Under the pieces are notes generated by a model. That model saw nothing but the letters and a program-made list of their open reading frames with translations. It made no database searches and was not told where the DNA came from. Made by a program: the position numbers and the translations under genes. From contig NZ_VSKS01000017.1 of assembly GCF_008312835.1 (NCBI RefSeq), forward strand, positions 62,001 to 126,000: 64,000 bases of DNA. The letters are read 5' to 3'. The stretch's first letter is position 1. Each line of letters opens with the position of its first letter. Of this stretch, positions 1 to 9,650 are shown in pieces. The DNA comes from Streptomyces marokkonensis (GTDB lineage: Bacteria; Actinomycetota; Actinomycetes; Streptomycetales; Streptomycetaceae).

Positions 1-358
1 GGAAGTAGGCGCGCAGCAGGGGGTGCACGGGCCGGCCGGTGCCGGTATCCAGGCCGAGGATCTCCGCGAGCAGCATCTCGGGGTCCTGGCCGGGGTGGAC
101 GTCGTTCAGGTCGACGGCCCAGCCGCCGTTCTCGAAGGACTGGGCGACGTCGGCGTACGCGGCCGCGGCGAGCCGGCTCTTGCCGACTCCGGCGGGGCCG
201 GTGACGGTGACGACGCGGACGGCCGGGTTGCCGAGGAGTCCGCGCAGTTCGGCCCACTCCTCCTGCCGGCCCACGAGGCAGCGGTTGGCGACAGTGAGCA
301 GAACCGGTCCGCCGGCGCTGAGGTCGTCAATGGTGGTGCTCGGACTGATCGGGTACAT
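1..358 (-). CDS. ATPase-type transcriptional regulator, N-terminal part (runs off the window)
   Basis: The reading frame starts at an ATG on the minus strand and is still open at the window edge, giving 119 residues. Around residues 45-55 it carries a P-loop, TGPAGVGKSR, after a segment resembling VGRQEEWAEL. That arrangement is typical of the NB-ARC/AAA ATPase module of AfsR-like and LuxR-type (LAL) Streptomyces regulators. No DNA-binding domain lies in the visible part, so it must be downstream if present. The gene follows the MEP operon on the same strand but is separated from it by a strong hairpin and about 550 bp, so it is probably transcribed alone. The link to the terpenoid genes is inferred from position only. 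Confidence 0.7.
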   Translation of the reverse strand, partial: MYPISPSTTIDDLSAGGPVLLTVANRCLVGRQEEWAELRGLLGNPAVRVVTVTGPAGVGKSRLAAAAYADVAQSFENGGWAVDLNDVHPGQDPEMLLAEILGLDTGTGRPVHPLLRAYF

Positions 359-905
359 GGGCAGCCCCTATCGATCAACGGACACACGTGATGAATCGAT
401 CCCGCTGGTTTCCGGTAAGCCCGTGCGCAGGACGAGCCGAGGTGTTCCTCGCCGTGCCCACGGTGACCCGGCGCGGGAGCACCTCGGCGGAGCCGGAGGA
501 GCGTCGGTGTCGCGGGACGGCGGGACGGGAACCGCGCCGTAGCCGGGGAGCCGGACGCTCCGTCCCAGCCTGTCGGGCGCGGGAACTCCTGTCCGTGGCC
601 GCGTGCGACATCTGCCGCACGCCACGTGCAACCACCCCCGTTCCATCCTGTTCCGGACAGTGCCACGGTAAGTTAGTCGCGCGCTTGAGCGAATTGTTTC
701 CGGCCGACCATCTCTGGCCATCGCTTCCCGCAGTACGGCGCGACCCGTTTTCGGTGCCACTCGACACCCCCGGGTCACTTGTGCGTTCCCTGCCGCCGGA
801 CCGTTGCCCGAGCCGGTGGCGCGCCGTCGCAGACGCGAGCGGGGCACGGCTGGTTGGCGCAAAACCCTCCTGAAGGGCCACGGAGAATGTCAACTCCCCG
901 GCACG
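359..905. other. Intergenic region, no gene seen
   Basis: This stretch lies between the regulator start and the terminator behind ispG. Frames open across it show no recognisable domain and no well-placed ribosome binding site. It presumably holds the promoter of the minus-strand regulator. Confidence 0.5.
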
Positions 906-942
906 CGACGACGGCCCGCGGGCGACCCGCGGACCGTCGTCG
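906..942 (-). terminator. Hairpin terminator behind ispG operon
   Basis: CGACGACGG pairs with CCGTCGTCG, and inside it CCGCGGG pairs with CCCGCGG around a CGA loop. The hairpin begins about 20 nt past the ispG stop codon on the minus strand. There is no strong U tract, as is common in high-GC actinomycetes. Confidence 0.7.
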
Positions 943-961
943 GCACGAAGGGGGCGTGGGG

Positions 962-2131
962 TCAGGACGGGGTGACGATCACCGGCCCCGCCCCGTCGGC
1001 CGACTCGCCACGTCCCTCGGCGATCCGCACGGCCTCCTCCACCAGCGTCTCGACGATCTGCGACTCCGGAACGGTCTTGATCACCTTCCCCTTCACGAAG
1101 ATCTGTCCCTTGCCGTTGCCGGACGCCACGCCCAGGTCGGCCTCCCTGGCCTCGCCCGGCCCGTTCACGACACAGCCCATGACGGCCACCCGGAGCGCCG
1201 CGGGGAACCCCTCCAGCGCCGCCGAGACCTTCTCCGCCAGGGTGTGCACGTCCACCTGGGCCCGCCCGCAGGAGGGGCAGGAGACGATGTCCAGACCCCG
1301 CTCGCGCAGGGCCAGCGCCTCCAGGATCTGCGTGCCGACCTTGACCTCCTCCACCGGCGGCGCCGACAGGGAGACCCGGATGGTGTCGCCGATCCCCTCG
1401 GACAGCAGCGCTCCGAACGCCACCGCGGACTTGATCGTGCCCTGGAAGGCCGGGCCGGCCTCAGTCACCCCGAGGTGCAGGGGGTAGTCGCAGCGCTGGG
1501 CGAGCAGCCGGTACGCGGCGATCATGACCACGGGGTCGTTGTGCTTGACCGAGATCTTGATGTCGCGGAAGTTGTGCTCCTCGAAGAGAGAGCACTCCCA
1601 CAGCGCCGACTCGACCAGCGCCTCCGGGGTGGCCCTGCCGTACTTCTCGAGCAGCCGGCGGTCCAGCGAGCCGGCGTTGACGCCGATGCGGATCGGGATG
1701 CCGGCGTTCGCCGCCTCCTTGGCGATCTCACCGACCCTGTCGTCGAACTTCTTGATGTTTCCTGGGTTGACGCGCACGGCGGCACATCCGGCGTCGATGG
1801 CCGCGAACACGTACTTGGGCTGGAAGTGGATATCGGCGATCACCGGGATCGGCGACTTCCTGGCGATGGCGGGCAGCGCGGCCACGTCGTCGGCTGAGGG
1901 GACCGCGACCCGGACGATCTGGCAGCCCGCCGCCGTCAGTTCGGCGATCTGCTGCAGCGTGGCGTTGACGTCCGCGGTCACGGTCGTCGTCATGGACTGC
2001 ACCGACACCGGCGCGTCCCCGCCGACCGGCACTGAACCCACCGTGATCTGGCGGGACTTGCGTCGCCGGGCCAGCGGCGGCAGAACCGCCTCCGGCCTGA
2101 CCGACGGCATTCCGAGACCGACCGTCGTCAT
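962..2131 (-). CDS. ispG: 4-hydroxy-3-methylbut-2-en-1-yl diphosphate synthase (flavodoxin/ferredoxin)
   Basis: This is a full-length 389-residue IspG (GcpE), which converts MEcPP to HMBPP in the penultimate MEP step. The TIM-barrel start includes SVQSMTTT and ADIHFQPKY. The [4Fe-4S] cysteines sit in SCPSCGR and [10 protein letters not shown] in the C-terminal third. The ATG was chosen because it overlaps the dxs stop as ATGA, indicating translational coupling. It is the last gene of the ispH-prenyl synthase-dxs-ispG operon. A duplicated MEP gene set is usually a sign of dedicated precursor supply for a terpenoid; no cyclase is visible here. Confidence 0.95.
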   Translation of the reverse strand: MTTVGLGMPSVRPEAVLPPLARRRKSRQITVGSVPVGGDAPVSVQSMTTTVTADVNATLQQIAELTAAGCQIVRVAVPSADDVAALPAIARKSPIPVIADIHFQPKYVFAAIDAGCAAVRVNPGNIKKFDDRVGEIAKEAANAGIPIRIGVNAGSLDRRLLEKYGRATPEALVESALWECSLFEEHNFRDIKISVKHNDPVVMIAAYRLLAQRCDYPLHLGVTEAGPAFQGTIKSAVAFGALLSEGIGDTIRVSLSAPPVEEVKVGTQILEALALRERGLDIVSCPSCGRAQVDVHTLAEKVSAALEGFPAALRVAVMGCVVNGPGEAREADLGVASGNGKGQIFVKGKVIKTVPESQIVETLVEEAVRIAEGRGESADGAGPVIVTPS

Positions 2132-3978
2132 CGTGTCTCTCCTCCGCTTTCCTGCTTGATGAGGCGGGCCATCTCCCGCTGGAATTCGACACTTCCGGTG
2201 TTGATGCGGTCCTCCACCGGACCGCTGATCTCCTCCACCACGGCCCTGGCGATGTCCTGCGCGGTCAGTCCGCAGCCGGAGAGCACCTCGGCGCGGCTGC
2301 CGTGCTGGAGAAAGCGCCGGGGGATGCCGAACTCCCGCATCGGCGTGCGCACCCCTGCGTCGCGCAGGAACTGGGCGACGGTCGAACCCACGCCGCCCAT
2401 GCGGCTGTTGTCCTCGACGGTGATGGCGAGGCGGTGCCGGCGCGCCATGTCGGCGAGCGTCGGGTTGACCGGCGTCACCCAGCGCGGGTCGACGACCGTC
2501 GCGCCGACGCCCTGCGCCCACAGCACCTCGGCCACCTGCAGCGCCACCGGGGCCAGCGCTCCGACCGAGACGATCAGCACGTCGAGCGGTCCCGCGCGGT
2601 GCAGTACGTCGGTGCCGGCGAACGTCGTCCTGGCGGGGATGTCGTCGCCCGTCGGGCCCTTGGGGAAGCGCACCAGGGTCGGGCCCTCCTCCCACTCGAC
2701 GGCCTCCGCGAGCAGCTCGGCGAGGCGGGCGCCGTCCCGCGGAGCGGCGATCCGCAGCCCCGGCACCACCTGGAGCACCGACAGGTCCCACATACCGTTG
2801 TGGCTGGGACCGTCGTCGCCGGTGACACCGGACCGGTCGAGGACGAACGTCACGGCCCTGCGGTGCAGTGCCACGTCCATCAGCAGCTGGTCGAAGGCGC
2901 GGTTGACGAAGGTGGAGTAGATGGCGACGACCGGGTGGACACCGCCCAGGGACATGCCCGCGGCCATGGTGACCGCGTGCTGCTCCGCGATGCCGACGTC
3001 GATGACCCGCTTCGGGAAGCGCTCCTGCATCGGCAGCAGCCCCGTCGGCTCCAGCATGGCCGCCGTGATCGCCACGACGTCCGGCCGGCGCTCGGCGATG
3101 CGGACGAGCTCGCGTCCGAAGACGGAGGTGAACGAAGGCCAGGCGGAACCTTTCAGCGGCCGGCCCGTCTCAGGGTCCATCGGCTTGATGGCGTGGCCCC
3201 GGTCCAGCTCGTTCTGCTCCGTCACCGTGTACCCGCGGCCCTTCTCGGTGACCACGTGCACGACGACGGGCCTGCGCAGGTCCCGTGCGCGGCGCAGCGT
3301 CTCCTCCAGCACCGGCACGTCGTGCCCGTCGACCGGGCCGAGGTAGGCCAGGCCCAGCTGTTCGAACAGGCCGGGGACGCCCTGCTGTCCGGCACGCAGC
3401 TCCCCCAGGTGGTCGGCGAAGCCGCCCTGGGTGAGGGCGTAGGAGCGCTGGTTGTCGTTGAGCACGATGACCAGCGGCCGGTCCGGTCCGCCCGTGATGT
3501 TGTTCAGGGCCTCCCACGCCATGCCGCCGGTCATCGCCCCGTCGCCGATGACGGCGACCACGGCCCGGTCGGTGCGCCCTTGGTGGGCGTCGGCGCGCGC
3601 CAGGCCGTCGGCGTACGACAGCGCCGTGGACGCGTGGGAGTTCTCCACCAGGTCGTGCTCGGACTCCGCCGGGTTCGGGTAGCCGGACAGGCCGCCCTGC
3701 TGGCGCAGGCGGTCGAACCCGGCCGCCCGCCCGGTGACGATCTTGTGCACGTACGCCTGGTGACCGGTGTCCCACAGCAGCCGGTCGCGGGGCGAGTCGA
3801 AGACCCGGTGCAGGGCGAGGGTCAGCTCCACCACCCCAAGGTTGGGGCCGAGGTGTCCGCCGGTCGCACAGACCCGGTCGACGAGGAAGGCGCGGATCTC
3901 CGCGGCGAGTGTGACCAGTTCCTCCGCGCTCAGTTCCCGGAGGCGCTCCGGGCCGTGCACGGTTTCCAGCAACGACAT
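2128..3978 (-). CDS. dxs: 1-deoxy-D-xylulose-5-phosphate synthase
   Basis: This 616-residue DXS condenses pyruvate and glyceraldehyde 3-phosphate, the entry step of the MEP pathway. The thiamine diphosphate motif [16 protein letters not shown] lies near residues 150-165, followed by the pyrimidine-binding and transketolase C-terminal domains, with [16 protein letters not shown] in the middle. The start [13 protein letters not shown] fits DXS N-termini; an in-frame start further upstream would run into the preceding gene. It begins 4 nt after the prenyl synthase stop and its own stop overlaps the ispG start, so the genes are surely co-transcribed. Confidence 0.95.
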   Translation of the reverse strand: MSLLETVHGPERLRELSAEELVTLAAEIRAFLVDRVCATGGHLGPNLGVVELTLALHRVFDSPRDRLLWDTGHQAYVHKIVTGRAAGFDRLRQQGGLSGYPNPAESEHDLVENSHASTALSYADGLARADAHQGRTDRAVVAVIGDGAMTGGMAWEALNNITGGPDRPLVIVLNDNQRSYALTQGGFADHLGELRAGQQGVPGLFEQLGLAYLGPVDGHDVPVLEETLRRARDLRRPVVVHVVTEKGRGYTVTEQNELDRGHAIKPMDPETGRPLKGSAWPSFTSVFGRELVRIAERRPDVVAITAAMLEPTGLLPMQERFPKRVIDVGIAEQHAVTMAAGMSLGGVHPVVAIYSTFVNRAFDQLLMDVALHRRAVTFVLDRSGVTGDDGPSHNGMWDLSVLQVVPGLRIAAPRDGARLAELLAEAVEWEEGPTLVRFPKGPTGDDIPARTTFAGTDVLHRAGPLDVLIVSVGALAPVALQVAEVLWAQGVGATVVDPRWVTPVNPTLADMARRHRLAITVEDNSRMGGVGSTVAQFLRDAGVRTPMREFGIPRRFLQHGSRAEVLSGCGLTAQDIARAVVEEISGPVEDRINTGSVEFQREMARLIKQESGGETR

Positions 3979-3982
3979 GCGA

Positions 3983-5026
3983 TCACCGGTCCCGGTAGGC
4001 GACTTCGAGGGCCATCTCACTCAGTTCCTCCCGCCACACCGGTTCGATCGCGGCCTGGTCGAGGGCAGCGCCGGCGCGTTCCACGAGCGCGTCGATGCGC
4101 TCCTCGATCCGGGTCCTGCTCTCGCCGAGCAGGTCGAGCAGCGCCGCGGTGTCCCATTCGGGGCGGTTGACGAGCAGGCGCACCTGCTGGTCGCGCTCCG
4201 CGGCCTCGGCGAGGAGCAGCGTCATCTTGTGCTGCCCCAGGTCCAGTCCGACCGGCTTGCCGGCCACCGTGCTGTCGCCGAACGCGCCGATGAGGTCGTC
4301 GCGCAGCTGGAAGGCGAGTCCGAGGCGCTCGCCGTACTCCTCGAACGCGGCCGTCAGGTCGGGCCGTCCGGCGAGCGCGGCGCCCAGCAGCAGGGGACGC
4401 GTGATGCTGTAGCGGCCGGACTTGCAGATCGCGATCCACCGCGACAGCTCCGGCGCGATCACCCCCTCCGCGGCCACGGCCACGTCCAGGTGCTGGCCGA
4501 TCTGGATCTCGGTGACCATCTCGCCCCACACGTCACGGGCGCTCGGCGGCAGGTCGCGGGTGAGGCGGTCGGCGTAGAGCATGGCCAGCACACCGGAGAT
4601 CAGGGCCACGCCCTCGCCGTAGCGGCGTGACTCGCCCCGCCAGCCGCGCTCCGCGTGGACCGTGGCGTGCCGGACGTGCGCCGCGGGGGCCCCGCGGCGG
4701 GTGTCGGACGCGTCGAGCACGTCGTCGTGCAGCAGCGCGCCGGTGTGGACCAGCTCGATGGCGGAGGCGGCGTCCGCCACCGCCGGGTCGTCGGGGTCGC
4801 CTCCCGCGGCCAGGTACCCGGTCACGCAGAAGGCGGGGCGCAGCCGCTTGCCGCCCGCGTCGACCAGGGAGGTCACCGTGTCCACGGGCACCGCGCCCCG
4901 TTCGTCGACACCGCTCCAGCGGGCGCGTTCGTCGGCGAGGAGCTCGCCGAGACGTCGCTCGGCCCTGCGCAGCACCTCGGCACGGGCGTCGCGCACTGTG
5001 AGCCGGTCTGTCACCGCGGTCGTCAT
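3983..5026 (-). CDS. Polyprenyl diphosphate synthase (farnesyl/geranylgeranyl type)
   Basis: The product is a 347-residue trans-isoprenyl diphosphate synthase. The first aspartate-rich motif is in [15 protein letters not shown] near residue 90 and the second is in [12 protein letters not shown]. Chain length cannot be read safely from the sequence; small residues near the first motif would allow C15-C20 products. The ATG follows a GAGGGAG ribosome binding site; a TTG one codon upstream is less likely. It stands between ispH and dxs with short gaps, so the operon would make IPP/DMAPP and elongate it. Confidence 0.9.
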   Translation of the reverse strand: MTTAVTDRLTVRDARAEVLRRAERRLGELLADERARWSGVDERGAVPVDTVTSLVDAGGKRLRPAFCVTGYLAAGGDPDDPAVADAASAIELVHTGALLHDDVLDASDTRRGAPAAHVRHATVHAERGWRGESRRYGEGVALISGVLAMLYADRLTRDLPPSARDVWGEMVTEIQIGQHLDVAVAAEGVIAPELSRWIAICKSGRYSITRPLLLGAALAGRPDLTAAFEEYGERLGLAFQLRDDLIGAFGDSTVAGKPVGLDLGQHKMTLLLAEAAERDQQVRLLVNRPEWDTAALLDLLGESRTRIEERIDALVERAGAALDQAAIEPVWREELSEMALEVAYRDR

Positions 5027-5053
5027 CAATTGCTCCCTCTCCTGTCCGGCCGG

Positions 5054-6010
5054 TCAGCCGGCCTTCGCCGTGTCGATGAGGTGCGTCGGCGGATGAAAGA
5101 CCACGTCCTCCTGCGCCACCTGCTCGATCTCGATATCGCGGTAACCGAATTCCGCGAGCCTTTCCAGAACCTGGTCGACGAGGATCTCCGGGGCGCTGGC
5201 ACCTGCGCTCAGCCCCACCACCGACACTCCTTCAAGCCAGCTCTCGTCGAATTCCGTGACGTCCGGGACAAGATAGGCGGGAACACCGAAACGCCGCGCC
5301 ACCTCGACCATCCGAAGCGAATTGCTGGAATTCCGGGAACCGACCACGAGCATCAGGTCCGAGCGCGGCACGACCTGTTTGACGGCGTCCTGCCTGTTCT
5401 GGCTCGCGAAGCAGATGTCGTCAGTTCCGGGGCCCCGCAGATCGGTGAAGCGGCGGCGCAGCACCTCGACGATGTCGCGCGTCTCGTCCACCGAGAGCGT
5501 CGTCTGGGTGAGGAAGGCCACCGGGGTGTCGGCCGGCAGGTCCAGCCGCTCGGCATCCTCCACGGTCTCCACGATCACCGTGCGGTCGGGCGCGTGCCCG
5601 AAGGTCCCCTCGACCTCCTCGTGCCCGGCGTGGCCCACCAGCAGCAGCGTGCGTCCCTCCCGGGCGAACCGCTTGGCCTCCTGGTGCACCTTGGACACCA
5701 ACGGGCAGGTGGCGTCGATCACGTCCAGCCGGCGGGCCTGCGCGTTGCGCCGCACCTGGGGCGAGACGCCGTGCGCGGAGAACACGCACACCGCCCCCTC
5801 GGGCACCTCCTCCTCGGAGTCCACGAACCGCACGCCGCGCTGTTCCAGCTGCCGCACCACATAGTGGTTGTGCACGATTTCCTTGCGCACATAAAGCGGA
5901 GTTCCATGGCGTTCCAACGCCAGCTCGATAATCGATATGGCCCGGCGCACACCGGCGCAGAAACTACGCGGTTCCGCGAGGATGACCTTCTTCGTGCGTC
6001 CCATTTTCAC
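5054..6010 (-). CDS. ispH: 4-hydroxy-3-methylbut-2-enyl diphosphate reductase
   Basis: This is a full-length IspH (LytB), about 318 residues, making IPP and DMAPP from HMBPP. The three cluster cysteines are visible in SFCAGVRRA near the N-terminus, IDATCPLVSKV near residue 100 and ICFASQNRQDA near residue 200. The start is either the GTG used here or an in-frame ATG two codons later; both lie behind GGAG. It is the first gene of the minus-strand MEP operon, so the promoter should lie between 6011 and 6190, back to back with the transposase-like gene. Confidence 0.95.
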   Translation of the reverse strand: MKMGRTKKVILAEPRSFCAGVRRAISIIELALERHGTPLYVRKEIVHNHYVVRQLEQRGVRFVDSEEEVPEGAVCVFSAHGVSPQVRRNAQARRLDVIDATCPLVSKVHQEAKRFAREGRTLLLVGHAGHEEVEGTFGHAPDRTVIVETVEDAERLDLPADTPVAFLTQTTLSVDETRDIVEVLRRRFTDLRGPGTDDICFASQNRQDAVKQVVPRSDLMLVVGSRNSSNSLRMVEVARRFGVPAYLVPDVTEFDESWLEGVSVVGLSAGASAPEILVDQVLERLAEFGYRDIEIEQVAQEDVVFHPPTHLIDTAKAG

Positions 6011-6190
6011 CCGTCTCCGCTGCGTGGTTCAACTCCCGCAGCAGACTGTGCTGTTCAGGTGTGTCCCCGGTCAACCGTCTCAGGGTGCTCGGGCTCGAAT
6101 CAGTCATGTACCGAGGGCGCCCCAACCGCTGAACCTTGCTAGGCCCTTGTCATTCATTACGGCTACCTCCGATTCCTAATGTGGAGCCGA

Positions 6191-6259
6191 CCGCACGGCG
6201 TGAATGGAACCGACCGCACGGCGTGAATTGAGCGGTCCGCACGGCGTGAAAGGAATCGA
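6191..6259. repeat. Three 23-bp direct repeats upstream of the transposase-like gene
   Basis: The 14-bp core CCGCACGGCGTGAA is repeated exactly at 6191, 6214 and 6237, an even 23-bp spacing of about two helical turns. The remaining 9 bp of each unit are partly conserved (TGGAACCGA, TTGAGCGGT, AGGAATCGA). The array ends 12 bp before the ATG at 6272 and lies in the divergent promoter region shared with ispH. Such an array looks like an operator or iteron for a DNA-binding protein. Confidence 0.85.
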
Positions 6260-6271
6260 CCGAGGAGTCAT

Positions 6272-7438
6272 ATGAGTACTGCTCTCATTCGGCCCGAAGC
6301 CGTGCTCGGGGACGCGCTCGACGACCTGGGCACGGAGCTGTTTGCGACACTGCGCCGCAGCGACCAGCGGCGCCGCGGCATGGAGTACGTCCACGGACTG
6401 CTCTCCACCCGCGGCCGTAAATCGATACGGAACATGGCGGCGCTGAAGGGCAGCAGCACCGGTCAGAGCCTCCATCACTTCATCTGCAGCTCCACCTGGG
6501 ACTGGATTCCGGTGCGCCGGTCCCTGGCCGGGTACCTGAGCCGCCTCGCGCCGCCGCAGGCCTACGTCGCGCGCCTGATGACGATCCCGAAGGTGGGGCG
6601 TCACTCGGTGGGGGTCAGCCGGTACTTCTCGGTCGACGAGGGACAGGCACTCAACGCCCAGCGCGCCGTGGGGGTGTGGGGTGTCGCCGACACCATCACG
6701 GCGCCGTTCAGCTGGCGGCTGTATCTGCCGCAGGCCTGGCTCAAGGACGGGCTGCGCCGCAATCAGGCCTCCATCCCGTGCGAGGTGGGGCCCGAGACGC
6801 TGGGCGACTGTGTGCTGACGGCCTGCCGGGAGAGCCTGGCCGCCTGGGAGCTGCCGGCGCAGCCGGTCGTCGTCGACATCGAGGAGGCCGACCCCGTCAC
6901 CACGGTGCGCGGCCTGCGCGCCATGGGCTTCCCGGCCATGGTGCGGGTCCACGGCGACCTGCCGTTGACGGTGCACGATCCCGCGCTGACCGGGCACGGC
7001 GCGCACCTGCTGACCGCTCCGGAGATCATGCAGGCGGCGCGGGCCCTGTTCCGGCCCATGGCCCGCCTGGAGACCGTCTCACGTTCGCTGCCCGCGGTCC
7101 GCAGGACCGCGCTCGTGGCGGCGGTCGGGGTGCGCGTGCCGGGGGCAGGCCCGGACGGAGCACCGCTGTCGCTGGTCGGTGTGAACGCTCGGGGACGGCG
7201 CGGGCCGGCCGAGATGTGGCTGACCGACCTGCCCCATCCGGCAGCCTCGGTGCTGCGCTTCGGCGACGCCGCGCGCCGCGTCGACCGCGACTTCGACGAG
7301 GTGACGTGTCAGGTGGGCATCCGTGACTACGTCGGCCGCTCCTACAGCGGCTGGCACCGCCACACCACCCTCGCCTCGGCCGCGCACGCCGTCGCCGTGC
7401 TCTCCGCGGCGGCCCCGCAGGCGCGGCAGGCCTCCTGA
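6272..7438 (+). CDS. IS701-family transposase-like protein with lost catalytic residues
   Basis: The 388-residue product aligns by eye along its whole length with IS701-type DDE transposases: KVGRHSVGVSRYFS, SWRLYLPQAWLKD and GRSYSGWHRHTTL are all family landmarks. The first catalytic Asp, normally in a DDTGFPKKG context just before KxGRHSVGV, is replaced by RLMTIPKVG. The third acidic residue (ELGLDHYEGRS in active enzymes) reads QVGIRDYVGRS. The second Asp survives in VVVDIEEADP. No terminal inverted repeats were noticed. It is therefore probably a domesticated DNA-binding protein, not a mobile element; the repeats just upstream may be its site. Confidence 0.75.
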   Translation: MSTALIRPEAVLGDALDDLGTELFATLRRSDQRRRGMEYVHGLLSTRGRKSIRNMAALKGSSTGQSLHHFICSSTWDWIPVRRSLAGYLSRLAPPQAYVARLMTIPKVGRHSVGVSRYFSVDEGQALNAQRAVGVWGVADTITAPFSWRLYLPQAWLKDGLRRNQASIPCEVGPETLGDCVLTACRESLAAWELPAQPVVVDIEEADPVTTVRGLRAMGFPAMVRVHGDLPLTVHDPALTGHGAHLLTAPEIMQAARALFRPMARLETVSRSLPAVRRTALVAAVGVRVPGAGPDGAPLSLVGVNARGRRGPAEMWLTDLPHPAASVLRFGDAARRVDRDFDEVTCQVGIRDYVGRSYSGWHRHTTLASAAHAVAVLSAAAPQARQAS

Positions 7439-7541
7439 CCCGGTGCCGGGCCGGACCACGGCGACGACGGCGGCCGGGGCCGGGCCGGGGCAGCCGTGGC
7501 GACGACGGAAGGGGTGACGCCGGGAACCGACCGGCGGACGG

Positions 7542-7570
7542 CGTGGCGTGCCGTCGTACGGCACGCCACG
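7542..7570. terminator. Hairpin between convergent genes
   Basis: CGTGGCGTGCCG pairs perfectly with CGGCACGCCACG around TCGTA. It lies about 100 nt past the transposase-like gene and ahead of the converging acetyltransferase remnant, so it can serve both strands. Confidence 0.7.
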
Positions 7571-7575
7571 AACGG

Positions 7576-7611
7576 CGCCGCCCGCCCGGGCCGGGGGCCG
7601 GGCGGGCGGCG
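7576..7611. terminator. Second hairpin between convergent genes
   Basis: CGCCGCCCGCCCGG pairs perfectly with CCGGGCGGGCGGCG around an 8-nt loop. It follows the previous hairpin by 5 nt and lies 34 nt past the stop of the minus-strand acetyltransferase remnant. Confidence 0.65.
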
Positions 7612-7644
7612 GTGCGGTGCGGGGGTGTGCGACACGGCCGTGGG

Positions 7645-8103
7645 TCAGAGCGGGACGTCCAGCCGGGAGTGGAGATCCGCGATGCGCATCCGGCGCACGT
7701 GGTAGAAGCGGTGGGGGCGTGCTTGGTGACGCCCGAGTCGAGTTCCACGGCGACACAGCCGGGGCGTGAGCGCGGCCGACGAGACGGTCGAACAGCCGGG
7801 CCCCGATCCCGGTCGACCGGCGTCCGGCGGCGGTGACCAGGTCCTCGACCAGGAGGATGCGGCCCCGGCTGGTGGCCGGGGTGCGGTGGGTGGCCACGGC
7901 CACGCAGGGGCCGTCCGTGAGGTATGCGGCGGTGAACACCGGCCCCTGCCCGTGCGCCTCGGCGGCGAATCGGTCGAAGGCGTCCGCCGCCAGGTCCGGC
8001 CGCAGGGTGCGGATAGGCGGGCGTACGTCGTCCCGCATGCGCGGGGTGCCGGGTGTGACGTCTTCGATGAGCGGCCCGTGACCGGCGAAGGGCCTCGCGC
8101 TGG

Positions 8104-8107
<4 letters not shown>
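7645..8107 (-). pseudogene. GNAT acetyltransferase, frameshifted
   Basis: From a GTG at 8107 the minus strand encodes a GNAT-like N-terminal part with a strand such as GPCVAVATHR and an acetyl-CoA-loop-like RSTGIGARLFDRLV. Continuation requires changes of frame: CVAVELDSGVTKHA is in a second frame and HRFYHVRRMRIADLHSRLDVPL, ending at 7645, in a third. At least two frameshifts separate recognisable pieces, so it is called a pseudogene; sequencing error is the alternative. Its start overlaps the end of the esterase remnant, suggesting a former operon. Confidence 0.7.
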
Positions 8108-9604
<1,497 letters not shown>

Positions 9605-9638
9605 GGGCCGGGCGGGCGCGCGGCACCCCGCCCGGCCC
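9605..9638 (-). terminator. Hairpin terminator behind the FAD oxidase
   Basis: GGGCCGGGCGGG pairs perfectly with CCCGCCCGGCCC around a 10-nt loop. It lies 12 nt beyond the stop codon of the minus-strand FAD oxidase. Confidence 0.75.
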
Positions 9639-9650
9639 GTGCTGTGCCGC

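Noticed and set aside
962-6010. The MEP genes as part of a hopanoid cluster
   Set aside because: No squalene-hopene cyclase, HpnC-E-like synthases or HpnH/G genes are visible, and the inclusion of ispH is unlike the hopanoid arrangement I know; it remains possible left of the window.
6191-6259. A CRISPR array
   Set aside because: The repeat core is 14 bp with 9-bp partly conserved spacers; this is a tandem binding-site array, and no cas genes are present.
6272-7438. An active IS701 insertion sequence
   Set aside because: Two of the three catalytic acidic residues are missing and no terminal inverted repeats or target duplications were seen.
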